From positions 18,757,139 through 18,821,138 of the forward strand of contig OX465110.1 in NCBI GenBank assembly GCA_949987565.1: a stretch of DNA of 64,000 nt. The letters are read 5' to 3'. The stretch's first letter is position 1; each line of letters opens with the position of its first letter. Source of the stretch: Luidia sarsii (lineage: Eukaryota > Echinodermata > Asteroidea > Paxillosida > Luidiidae). The translations under genes were made by a program, and so were the position numbers. The notes under the pieces are model-generated. The model made no database searches and was not told the origin of the DNA. It was given only the letters and a program-made list of their open reading frames with translations. Below, in pieces: positions 38,684 to 51,200 of this stretch.

Positions 38684-41450
38684 ATGCCATGGTATTGGCA
38701 AATTTGAACTTGCCATAAAGCCACAAAAAGCAGATGAACTGTTGGATTTGATTGGATGAGTTGCTAGGAACAGGAACTTAAAAAATGGATTTAAATCATG
38801 GATTAAAGAACCATTCTAACCATCCTTGTTTATTTTCAAGAGGAGCACTTTCTAACTTCTATTTCTTTCTGAACAGGACAGCATAATAAAGCCGTTTTTG
38901 TTCAAGGCAAACCCCTTCCACTTAATGGGTTTTTGGATTTTTTCCTAATTTAGATTAATATTTCTTGCAGGATGCTTAAAATTGGCTGAGTGGAATGTAC
39001 TCTGCTGTAGAAATATGAAATTAATTTTTGAAATTGTCGAAGGGCACTTAAAGATTATTTTTGAGCTGCCGCAACTTTGATGATCATTTGACCACAACTG
39101 AATCCCCAAAGAAGTTTGTCTGTACTTTACAGATACCAGAAGAAATTGCTTCACTTTATCTTCCAAAATTGGCAATATGCAATATTAGTTGCCAAAATTA
39201 GCAGTATGCAATATTAGTTATGAATTTTAGGCACCATGCTCAGTTCAACAAGTTGGACAAATGTGGCCCTGTGCCATTTTCCTTTTCAGTGAAATATGCC
39301 CCAAGGTTTTATCAAGATCAAATGGGAGACATTCCAGTGTCCATTGTTCTATCTTGGTGAAAGTAGTGTTCGGGTAATGGTTTTCCCTCTGGCATGGTTG
39401 TACGAGAGTTGATTGAAATGTTGGCTGTGCTCATCACACCAGCTTTCAGCCTTGATATGTAAATTCATCCGAAAATCTTTATTTTACTGAGCCTCTCTAA
39501 ATTCAGTGAGTTGCATGTTTGTCTAAAATACCTATGAGATGCTCTTGCCAGAGAAATAAATGTCAGGGGGAAACCTAACTTTTACACCTTGTTAACAACA
39601 TTTTTTTAAGGGAATCCCCTACCTAAGTAATAATAATCTTTACTTGTATTGCTTTTATCTCTTGTTCACTAACACTGATGTCCGAACATTGTATTGCAAG
39701 TGTCTTCTTTTCCTCTCTCGATGAAGGTAGCATGTAAGCTTCCAGTGTCTGAAATGACAATTATCCAACCTGATGCACAAATTGTAATGGTTTTTCTTGT
39801 TTGTGTTTTGCTCCACAGTTTCGTCGGTGCTCTCATTGTAGTTGATATGGTGGCAGCACATTGGACGCGACCTCTTGAGATTGGTGGATGAGGAAGAGGC
39901 AACTGTAGATAGTGTACAAATAGTTAAAAGAAGAGGCAATCACATTGTCCATGTATGTTTAATTGAAGCATGTATATTTAATTTTGTATTGTTTTCCTGT
40001 TTTGTAAATACCTTCTTGCCAAGCAGAACCTTGAATGTACATACAGGTTTAGTAAATTATTAATGGCAACAGGAAGTGCAAGTTTCCAGACATTTGTATC
40101 TCGCTGATGTACCTGTAAAGGTCACTGGCCAAAGTGTTTTGAAGACGTATTTGGTGACATGAAAATTCCTTGGACCTGTTTTTCTTTTACAGATGAGCAA
40201 GATGGAGGTCACTTCATAAGGCATTGTTTTTGTTTGTGCTCATCCTATGTTTTTTTATTGTTTTGCTTTTGTTTGAGAGATGTGTACATATGCTGGGGCT
40301 GAAAGTTGCCATTTCATAACTCATTTGTACTGTAACATCTGTATTTTGTAAAACAACTTATTTTGAGAGAACAGAAGAAAAGTACCTGGCATTGTCAGTT
40401 AAACAGGGCCGTTGTAAAAATGTGTGAACGCCTTAACTTGCATTTTGCTTAATACTTTATTTGTAACCACAAGTACTCCATACTCAAGATATTTCTAAAT
40501 GAGGGTCATGTGTTGTCCACTGAATTATATTTCTTCAAGCGGTCAAGCCTGAATATTTCTCGAACAGAACTTTGGGTAAAAAATTCCCCTCTTATACAAG
40601 GTTTGTAGCCTAAAAACTAACGAAAACAAAAGTTATTGGTTCCTAATTCATAATCAATTTGACACTGAATTAGAAAAAGTTCATCCAGCATGGTTGGAAC
40701 TGAACAAAATAATCGAGATTGATTTGAATCTTGTTTGTTGTCCATTTCTTGCCCACTTGGTTTGCAAAGTTTGTTGGAACTTATCTCATTTTTCTCATGA
40801 ACAACCCTGCCTATATCGATTTCATTCAGTTTTGATGCGTTGCAACAAAAATTTATTTAATCAACATTATGTTCATACTTTATCCAAAGTAATTCCATTT
40901 ATTAGCCCTTAAAACGAAATTGACTTTTCAAGTACTCCTTTTCTTCATACATCCGTCCCTTGTATTATTTGTATACTTAATTTGCAGGAACTGAATTTAA
41001 AAGTGATTTCTCTGTTAGGATTAAACGAGATGCGTTACATGATCTTGAATACTTTCATGCCAAAAATATGAAATGCCCACAGATTTTGTTCAGTGAGTGT
41101 TCATCCAAATCTGCTTTTGTTTATTATGAATCTTTTGGCTGTCACTCAATTCGAAAGCTGTGTATTCCTAAATGTTTTGTTTCCAGTCTGGACTCCTGTC
41201 AACCAGTTCAAATCATTTGTTTTTCCTCTGAAAGCAATGACTGGTCAGATTTGCCTTACAGTAGACAGATTTCATATACAGTATACATTTTAGGATTGAC
41301 GTCAGCGGAATACTTTTGTAAAAAATCAAGTTGGTAATTCAGACGTTCTTATCGAAAAGGAGAAAGCACTCAGCCAATGGCGGATTTTACAAATTTGCTA
41401 TGTACACGTTAATGCATCTATTGAATAAAGGGAACATGTAAAAGTAACTG
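38684..41450 (+). other. NFAT5 3' UTR, probable
   Basis: No exon supported. Candidate polyadenylation signals are at 39555-39560 and 41424-41429, the second followed by a break in sequence style. Several short open frames show no family resemblance. An added exon coding a missing C-terminal part cannot be excluded. Confidence 0.45.
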
Positions 41451-41459
41451 AAAACACCC

Positions 41460-42225
41460 TGTTTGAATTGTTTTTCTAAAATTTAGTTGAAATCTTGTCT
41501 GTCTCAATTCCATTAATTTGAACGTACTTTTCATTTTGGGATATGGTGGCTTTGAGGAGGAAATTATGATAAGTTTTGAAGAAGGCTGAATACCGGTAGT
41601 GGAGAACATTAGGAAATGGTTGATAGAGAAATAAATGTCCACGCAGCTTAGCTGTTTGAGGGAAGAATTTTGAATGGCAGTATAAAACAAAGATACCGAG
41701 ATTGGTGGGTGATATAATTTGTATGGGTAGGTTTCAATGGCTGTCCAAAAAGTTTTATTCAATTCAATACACTACCAAGAAAAATCCTTGATTGTCTGCC
41801 ATTTTAAAAATAACTGGCTATATTAAAGGAAGAAATACATAGAAAGTTCATGTGCAGCCCCTGCCTGCAGATACATGTGCAGAGAACCCTATCCACATTT
41901 ACTTTCTTATTCAAATTATGTGTACACTGTACATGTATTATGTTAAAAACAGATGTGTGGGAAAAATAATAAAGAATGAAAGGAAGAACGAATGATCTGA
42001 ATGAATGAATGAATGAACGACCGAATGAAAGAAATTGTCCACAGAGGGCGCCTTTTTAGTCTGGGTCTGGTAACAACTTCACACGTGCCGCGCAATGATA
42101 CAATAACAAGTTGAGATCATTACTGACTGCGTGTGCGAGTGGATGCACATAAACACACGAGGGCTGAAGACTTCACGACGGAAAGTCGTCCTTTCACGGT
42201 GCCGTTTCGCTCGAAATCCGTCTCG
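41460..42225. other. NFAT5-METTL3 intergenic region and METTL3 promoter
   Basis: Mostly AT-rich, with a (GAAT)n run near 41998-42025. It becomes richer in CpG from about 42125, next to the METTL3 ATG. No TATA box is obvious. Confidence 0.4.
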
Positions 42226-42230
42226 CCGCG

Positions 42231-45200
42231 ATGTCGGACACATGGAGCGACATCCAGGCGGTGAAACGCCGCCAGGAAAATCTGCGGGAAAGGTTGCAGC
42301 GGCGAAAGAAAGAACGACAAAACATGGGCCTGATCGCGCCGACCGGCGGAACGAGTAGTAACGAAGGGAACGCAGTAAGCGCTTCCCCAGCGGGTGAGTG
42401 TAGTCTTCACGAGTAGGTAGCCATTCTCTGATCATCATCATGGAGTTATAAAAAGTTGCACCATGCTCTAATTGAGCTCGAGTATGCTGTACCCTTTAAT
42501 TTGACACTACAGTGTTAAGGCTAAGCCCCCCCCCCCAAAAAAAAATAAATAAATAAATATCTTAATTGTCTTACCCTTTGCAGAAAGAAAGACTACCGTA
42601 GTTAAAATTCAACTACCGAGTACCGAGTACCGGTAAACTAAAGACAGTTAATTCAATAAACCTGTTTGACGTTCGCAAATTATCATGGGTATTGATGACA
42701 AATTGGCTGTTAGTGTATTTTTATCGCAAAACTCTATGACTATGCCTAGTCCGAGTAACTTGGACCCGACAAGTCACCGTTTTTTATAGAATTTTGAAAT
42801 TTTGAGATTCGGGTGACTGTAGGTTCCAAGGATTGTGGCTGTGCATATGCTACTTCATCGTCTGAAATTTCTGTAATGTCATCTTTGAAAAATACCCCCG
42901 ACCGAAATCCCCAGATTTACCCCCCAAAACACCAGTGAAACCGTCCCACGGCGGGCATTGAGGATTCAGTGAGAATTACAGATTCCAATACTGGTCAATT
43001 TGTTTTACTCACGTTTGGGAAAAGGGAGAAAATTTACCTCAGTTGACCGAGAACGGGTCGACGAGCCGAGTTGGGGTGGCCATCTTGGATTTGAAACTCC
43101 ATGACGTCACGATGTGCAGGCAGGTCCGGGTGCGGAGTGGTCTGTGGAAGTGTGTGCGCGCGCGGTGCGATGTCCCGGACGTTGCTTTGCACTGCTGTTC
43201 AGGAAACAGTCGTAGGGCTCAAAGCGGGAGAGAATCTTCTCAATTTCTCCTTTTTCTCAAATGTGAGTAAAACAAATGACCAGTATTGAAATCGGTGATT
43301 CTCACTTAATCCAAAGATGGGTGCGTGGGATTTCTTGGACCCTACTATCGCCCGACTCCCTCAAAATTTAAAAGAAGGGCGATTGTAAGGGTCCAAGTTA
43401 CTCGGACTAGCCTATGCCTATGACGAAGCACGTAAGTTCGCGTATTGCTTAATTTTTTACTAAGTAAAAAACCTGATGGAGTTCAGAAATTAAACACATC
43501 ATTTTTTAAATTTTGTTCTCAAAAACCAGATGGAGTTCAGAAATGAAACGCATCATTTTTTTCTTGATACCAGCAACAAAATATATTTTTGGTCAGAGCA
43601 TTGAGTGGGTAGTTTCGGAGAAATCAGTGGGGATTCCCTTGGTGACTGAATGGCAAACTCGGCATGTGCATGCAGCTAGCGGCACGCGGCAAGTAAAGCT
43701 TTGCTCTGTGAACGTCAAAAAGGTTTAATATTAACGGAGCAGCATTGATGAAAAAAAATGACTGGACTGGGATTTAAGCCCAAGACTGCTGGCTCGGTGC
43801 ACCAGTGTCTTACCACCGGCCGCCCGAGCTATCCAGCCCTCAGGCCTCTAGGGGAAGGCCACCATCGAAGGGCTGGATAGCTCCGATGGTAAGAGCCCCA
43901 ATGCGATAAGCCAGGGGTCTGACCTTGACCTCCAAAATGCTTGTCCGTCCCAAGATGCTGCTGGAGGTCAGGGCACGCCGTTCCAGTCGCCCACCTCCGT
44001 GCCCAGGAACGACACCAACAGCCCGCTGACTGTCATCCCAGGGACGGCCGACCGCAAGCTGGACCCGCGGACGGAGAAGAAGCTGCTGGAGAGACTGTGC
44101 GACCACTCCCTGTCCCTGCCCGTCGACTCGGACAATCTGCACTCATCCCTGAGTAAGGTACGGACTCCTCCACTGCAGCCGTGATCCACCAATTGCAGGA
44201 TCTAATCCGCCAATTGGGGATCTGTATCCCTGGGCCAGAGGTGGACCAAGAAAGGCGGACCAAGATCCCGATCCACCTTATAACGGTTATAGCATTCCCA
44301 TTACACCCTTGATCCACCCATTGGGGGATCTGATCCGGCAATTTGGCAAGAGGTGGATCAGATCCCCCAATGGGTGGATCTAGTGGGAACGGAGTCTAAG
44401 AGTCTTCCTGCCGTCAGTTGAATGTCACAGTGGTTTAGCGAAGGAGTTTTTCCATCAATTTGCTGTTTCTGTCTGATAGATTCTAGCTAACGAGGTGTCG
44501 CAAGCAAGCGTGGAGAGCTTACTCCAGAAGTTCCTGGCCCAGGAGCTAATCACGTATGTATACATCTGCTCATAGACGACTCCCCGTTATATATTTATGG
44601 GGATGCCTGGTTGGGCACTCGCCAGTCACTTCAATGAGGGTTTGCCCTGCTCGATGTACTTAACACTGAGTGCCCAGTGCTGTGCCCAATGCCTGACGAA
44701 AACATTCAGACAGCTCAGGCAGGATTCGAACCCGCGACTCCTGCTTTCTCGTGCAGACGTTGTAACCACTTGACCACTGAGCTGGTCGAGGTTGTGCGGC
44801 GGATTCGAATAATGTATAGCGGCGGGTACCGCGCTGCATCATAGATATGACATGCTGTTTGCATCGAGGATAATGTGATTCAGTATTGGGTTTGCCCTGC
44901 TCGACTCATAGTCACAGCTGAATGCTGATGCTGGGGCACATTGAATGGCCCAGGACTAGGGGCCACGCATCCACAGCTGTGGCTTTGAGTGGGTGCTCTG
45001 AATAGCCCATTGTGCACTCAGCATCATAATATCCACAAACACTGGCTGTGAAGGGCTGCCCCACCAACAAAATAGTTCCAGTACTTAAAAAGAAAAATAA
45101 CTGCAAATTCCCCCAAACCAAGGCTATAAAGGTTCGGGACTAAGGAAAGGAGGAGATAGAGAGGCTGGAGATAGGAATTGATATCCTCTTAAAAAGGGCA

Positions 45201-48200
45201 AGATCAGAGGCTGGGGGAGAAACATGAACCAGGAAGGGAATTCCAGAGAGAGGCTGAACGATGGATGAGATATCTCAGCTCAAAGTGGTTCATCTTCAGC
45301 TCACTGCACCATCACATTTCACACAGATTTGATGATTTCAAATCCTTCAATGGTGCATTTATGTCAATGCTGTTCTTTCTCTTCTTCTTTTTATTAAAAT
45401 TTGTTTGGGGTTTGGTGTTTTGATGGCATTATGTTGAACCATTGCTGCCTCTGCGACGGAGCAGTGTGAGAGAGGGAAGCACAGCCGACGGCCAGCCTTG
45501 CTTAGTCGTCGTCTCTGTGGAATACAACAAGGTGAGGAACGAACATCAGGCGTCTGGGGTCCCTGTGGACCCTCTGTCGCGGTCCCATACTCTCGGTCTC
45601 GGTCAGGAGGGTCGCTCTCAAACTTCTTTCGCCCGCCATCCTTGATGTGGCGGTGCGCTCCGAGACGAACCCAAGAGTGACAGACGGCCATGCAGTCGGT
45701 GTTTATTTTTTTCCGTGATGAGAGGTCGGAGCTGTCGCCTTTCATTCTCATGGTAAACACACAGCCCATCAAAACGGGCGCCTGTCGGCAGACATGACGA
45801 CCCGCGCGTAGTCCTAACCGATACTTCTATAGCCACGCTTCTGCTGGACTTTAAAAAAAAAGAGATTTACCCAAGACGATGGATGCATTTCAAATGGGTA
45901 AATCCTACTGTCTGACCTTCATTTGAAATAGTTGTAGCTGGCGTAGAAATAAGATGCAATTAGCTTTGTAATGGATGCTGTTGTTTGTACGTGGCACGTA
46001 GCTTCAACTGTGAAGACCAACGAGAACTTGTATTTCCAGCTTCTGTATAAAATGAAGAAAATGTCACAGCCCAAGTCGAAGTTCAGAAAAAAATGCTCCT
46101 CTGTCAGAAGACCTGAAAGTGACTTATCTTAGCACTTAGTGTGTGAGCAGTACCGTTTGTTGACTCCGTGGCTGGCCTCAATGTCTCATCTCGTCTGGTT
46201 GAAACGGCCACATTTTGGTTGCCTCTGCCCTGTACCAGATCTCGGCCATGACGGTGGAGCTGAGCGAGCGGGAGAGAGAGAGCAGCCCAGCACTGCCCCC
46301 GGGCAGGAAGCGGAAACGAGAAAGGTGAGCTCATGCCCCCACGGAGCCTTGCCCAGAAAGGTTCACAGTCATTATAAGATTGGAAGGTTTGCATGGTGGA
46401 AATACTAAGTGGAAGGTTTGCGGTGACACCATGTAGCACTTCTCTTTCAAGAAGGAGTGTGGTCCTTTTCAGATCCTAGCAGGACCTTTCTCAAGGGCAG
46501 ACCACACGATGTGTCTTTAATCCCCACTAAGTGAAAGGTTTGTGGTGACACCATGTAGCACTTCTCTTTCAAGAAGGAGTGTGGTCCTTTTCAGATCCTA
46601 GCAGGACCTTTCTCAAGGGCAGACCACACGATGTGTCTTTAATCCCCACTAAGTGGAAGGTTTGCGGTGACACCATGTAGCACTTCTCTTTCGAGAAGGA
46701 GTGTGGCTCTGAAAAGTGCCATTAACTCAATGCTTTCAGCAGTGTGTACTCTGCACGTCATCAGGAGACAGTCTCCTGATGATAGGTAGAGTACACACTA
46801 CCCAAAATGTTGTGTTACTGGCTCTTTTCACTTTCAGAGCCACACTCCTTCTCGAAAGAGAAGCGTAACTTGGTGTCACTGCAAACCTTCCACTTAAGGT
46901 TCACACTGTTGAATGAGTGTGGGGACACTGGTCCATGCACATTGACTTTTTTGAGAGCGAGTGTGGCCGGGAGTTCTCTCCAGCAGTGTGCTTCTTTATC
47001 CTTCCCTGATCATTGATTCGCTGATTCCAATCAATCCTCCGATCTTGGATCCTGCCATTCAAGGTAGATCTCTAATATTTGGTTCCCTGATTCAAACCAC
47101 ATCTGTAATCTTTGATTCCTTGATTCAAACCTTATCTCCAATTTTTGACTCCCTGATTCAAATCACCTCTCCAGTTTTTGATTTCCTGATTCAAACCACA
47201 ACTCAGAATCTTTGATTCCAGATTAAAACTGCATCGGCAATTTTTGATTTCCTGATTCAAACCCACATCATTCATTGATTCCCTAGATTCGAATCACACG
47301 TCCAATCTTCGGATCCGTGATTCAAATCACATTGTCTTTGGATCCCTGATTCAAATCACATACCCAATCTTTGGATTCCTGATTCAAGCCACATCTCCAT
47401 TTTTTGATTCCCTGATTCAAAACCACATCTCCAATCATTGATTCCCTAGGTTCAAATCACACATCCAATCTTGGGATCCCTGATTCAAATCACATAACGT
47501 TTGGATCCCAGATTCAAGCCACATCTCCAATTTTTGATTCCCTGATTCAAAACCACATCTCCAATCATTGATTCCCTAGGTTCAAATCACACATCCAATC
47601 TTTGGATCCTCGATTCAAATCACATAATCTTTTGATCCCTGATTCAAATCACATAATCTTTGGATCCCTGATTCAAATCACATAATCTTTGGATCCCTGA
47701 TTCAAGCCACATCTCCAATCTTCTGATTCCCTGATTCAAACCAAATACCCCAAATTTGATTCTTGAAGCTCCCCAGGGCCCAAGAAGCCCGAGGACGCCT
47801 CGGCCGGTGCCAAGACGACCACCCACAAGGAGAAGCAGCCCAAGGACTCCAAGGAGGAGGTGGACAGCCAGAAGGAGGAGAACCTGGAGAGCCTGCTGTC
47901 GGCCACCTCCTTCAAGGAGCAGGAGGTGGGGATTGGGGGGGGGGATTGATGGAGGATCTCTTGAGTACAGGAGGGTTGATCCTCATGCTCCTCGAAAAAT
48001 CTCAGATTGCGCTTGAGGATGCAAATCGGAAGCACATCTGTGCCAAGTAGCAATGTATATAAATTGCATGGACAAATTTGACTGGGTCAGGATTTTGAAC
48101 ACGGGAGCTCTAGCTTAATGTACCAATGCCCTAGCCACCCAAGCTATCCTCTTAGATGGATGGAGGAGGGGGGGAGAGGTCCTTCCAAGGTTGAACTATC

Positions 48201-51200
48201 TTCAGCTCGCAAGGCCCCTTTTTTCCCAGACGGACCAAGCCTGTACGGGAGCCGCAGTACCTGTGATCTATTCACCAATTTCTCGCTTATTCCTTCTGTC
48301 TTCTGACTTGTATTACTTAACCCCTTGATGGCGGAATTATTTTAGTGCCAACAGCCGGCACAGTGCCATTTCAAAAGCTAGCTAAACAATCAGAGAAGAA
48401 TAAATGTGGGCCGTACTGGCAGAGTGATAATAACTACCGGTAGGTGCGAGCCCTTACAGACTTTTAAGGGGGGAATAAGCTTTAGCAGCAGGACCTACAC
48501 ATGTAAGAAGTTGTCGGCTGCGACTACCTGAACTGCAGCTACAGCCACAAGACAACTAGTTCATCAGATGAGTTATTAGCAAGGAGTCGGTATGCGATGG
48601 TGACTTGGGAAGAGTCCATTAGCTTTCATAGCAGCAACTACTTCATCCTGATAACACAGTAGATGGCTGCAGCTGCTTAACCCATGGCTGCAGCTGCAAC
48701 TAGTTCATTAGCAGGGTTATAGACTAAAGCGTTAGTGTGTGATCCCCCACACAGTAATGGCAGTCTTCTACAGTTTCTCTTTCTGGATTCTTCAGTCAGT
48801 CCTCAGTTTGAGAAATTCTTGCTTACCAGTATTTTTCTTCTTCTTCTTCATATTTCTGCCCAGAATAAAGAGATGGGCCAGGAGTTGTTTGAACTGCTAA
48901 GTATACCCACGGCCAAGGAGCAGTCGCTGGTGGAGAAATTCAAGTCGCAAGGAGGTAAACATCTGAGGAATCGAAGCGTACAAATACTCAAGTGCCCTGG
49001 CGGGGAGTATAAGCACCGCACAATCAGTGATTTCTTGAGCAGACACCAGAAACTGCTACCATCAGCCATACGGTTCTGATCCACCTTGGATTCCAACCTC
49101 AATCCTTGGTCACACTCTCTAGGGGCTTTCACACTAGACAAAATTTCCGCGGATTTCTCAAAATTCCCCGGGGATTTCTTGAAAATTCCATTGGGAATTC
49201 GGTCGGTCTGTTCACACCACCAAAGAAATATCCGGGAAAGCTTTTTCCCGGGGAATATTTATCCCTGCTCGGGATTAGGGTAGAAGGAGAAAGCCCCCAG
49301 GTTTAAAATTTTCCCCAGGGAATAGCAACTTGTGTGAACGTCGGCAGGGTTTTACTTGCCCCACCTTTTTGTTTCCACGTGGGAACTACAGAACGTACAT
49401 CCACCGTTTGAACAATCCCTGGTGATTGATTGCCAGTGTGAAATGACCGTGCATATTCCTGGGAAATAGTGTCCCCGGGAGTTACAAAATGAGTCCAGTG
49501 TGAACAGTTGCGGGGGTGTTTGTGGGGTAAAAAATCCCCAGGATTTTCCTTGGGATTTATTCCCCTGGGATTGGCTCTGTGTGAAAAGGGCTTCTTTTTT
49601 CCTCTACAAATGAAGGGAGAAATGAGGACTAAATCTTTCTTGATTAAATCCTAAGAGTCAAAAGTTATTTTAAAATTTAGTGGGCCTGACGTTTCGATCC
49701 TAGCAGGACCTTTCTCAAAGGCAGAGTGACAAGGACAAAACAGATACATGTACACGAAGGCAGGGGGGAGAGAGTGAATAGGACACGGATGAGAAACAAA
49801 GGACAAAGAGTGAAGCTGGTAGGGAGAGATCAAAGGGAAGGGCAAGGGGTAGGGTAGGGATTAGTGAGAGGAGGGGGAAAGATCAAAGAGAAGGGCAAGG
49901 AGTGGGATAGGGATTAGTGACAATAGGGGGAAAGATCAAAGAGAGAAGTGTGAAAGACTGAACACAAAAGAAGGATTATCAGAAAGCTGCATGGTGTTAG
50001 TCATTACCCTCCTGGATGTTGAGACCATGTGGTTGAATAGTCCGAAGACGCTTCATCCACATTTTCTCACGGCTAAGACGGACAGCATTACTACGGTGAC
50101 CAAGTGATTCTATGCCCAGTACACTCATATCTGATATCGAATGATCAGGGAGATTGAAGTGATACCCAACAGGGGTGTCCATTTTACCAAGTTTGATGGT
50201 AGACCTATGGCCATAGATTCGTTTTTTGAGGGTGTTTTTTGTCTCGCCAACATACTGAATATTACAAACTCTACAAGAGATGAGGTATATGATGTTTGAG
50301 GTAGTGCACGTGATAGAGCCATAGGTCATGTGGGTAGTTCCAGAAGAATGTCCATTGAAAGAGTCTATTTCCTTGACATGTGTCTTGCAAACAATGCATT
50401 TCGAGGTACACTTAAATGTACCAAATTTGGCAATTTTGGTACCAAATTTAGTAGTCAAAAGTTATACCGGTAAAACCAATGTTTTCAACTGCTCACCGAC
50501 TTGAATGACCAAGATTCAAATCTCAAAAAGGGTCGAAGGTTTGCCAAAATTGTGCAAATTTCAAGAGCAAAGACTGTTTGACTGAACTAGGCCGGACTTG
50601 AACCCAGTACTACTAAATTGACTTCTTCTCCTGAAGATGAACAGAGTACACTGTTTGAAACGTCGAGTTCCTCCGTTTCTTTTCAGAACCACACTTACTC
50701 ACAAAAGAGAATTTTACATGGTGGCACTGCAAACCTACTCCTGCTATTCTCACCATGAAAAACTTCAAATCTCATTTTTCCATCTTGTCCAGTTGTCTGT
50801 GAAATTAGTCCCTTGCTTGTTCTTAGTCCTTTTCCTCTTCTCTCCACCTCTCAGGAACTGTGCAAGAATTCTGCGCCCACGGAACCCGAGCTGACTGCGT
50901 CAAAGAGATGGGTGCCGGCCGCACGTGCTACAAGGTACACCGTTCCCCCCTTGATTGGATGCGTGGTTCCAGACAGTTGTCTCTGCACTGAGTTTCTATG
51001 TCTTTTTCCTAAGCTGGCCATCCGTCTAGTGGCTGTGGCTGTTAATCCCGTTTTGCATGTAGTGGCTAGCCATTCCTCACAGGGAGAGAGATAGAGAGAG
51101 AGAAACCCTTATATGATCTGTGACATGTGGCAGTGAAGACCCCAACTGACAAGGTCTAAGTTCCAACTGACTAGGGCTGGATTACAACTGATTAGGGCTA

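Noticed and set aside
45359..45772. 137-aa minus-strand frame
   Set aside because: Overlaps METTL3 exon 4 in antisense; low-complexity arginine/serine composition.
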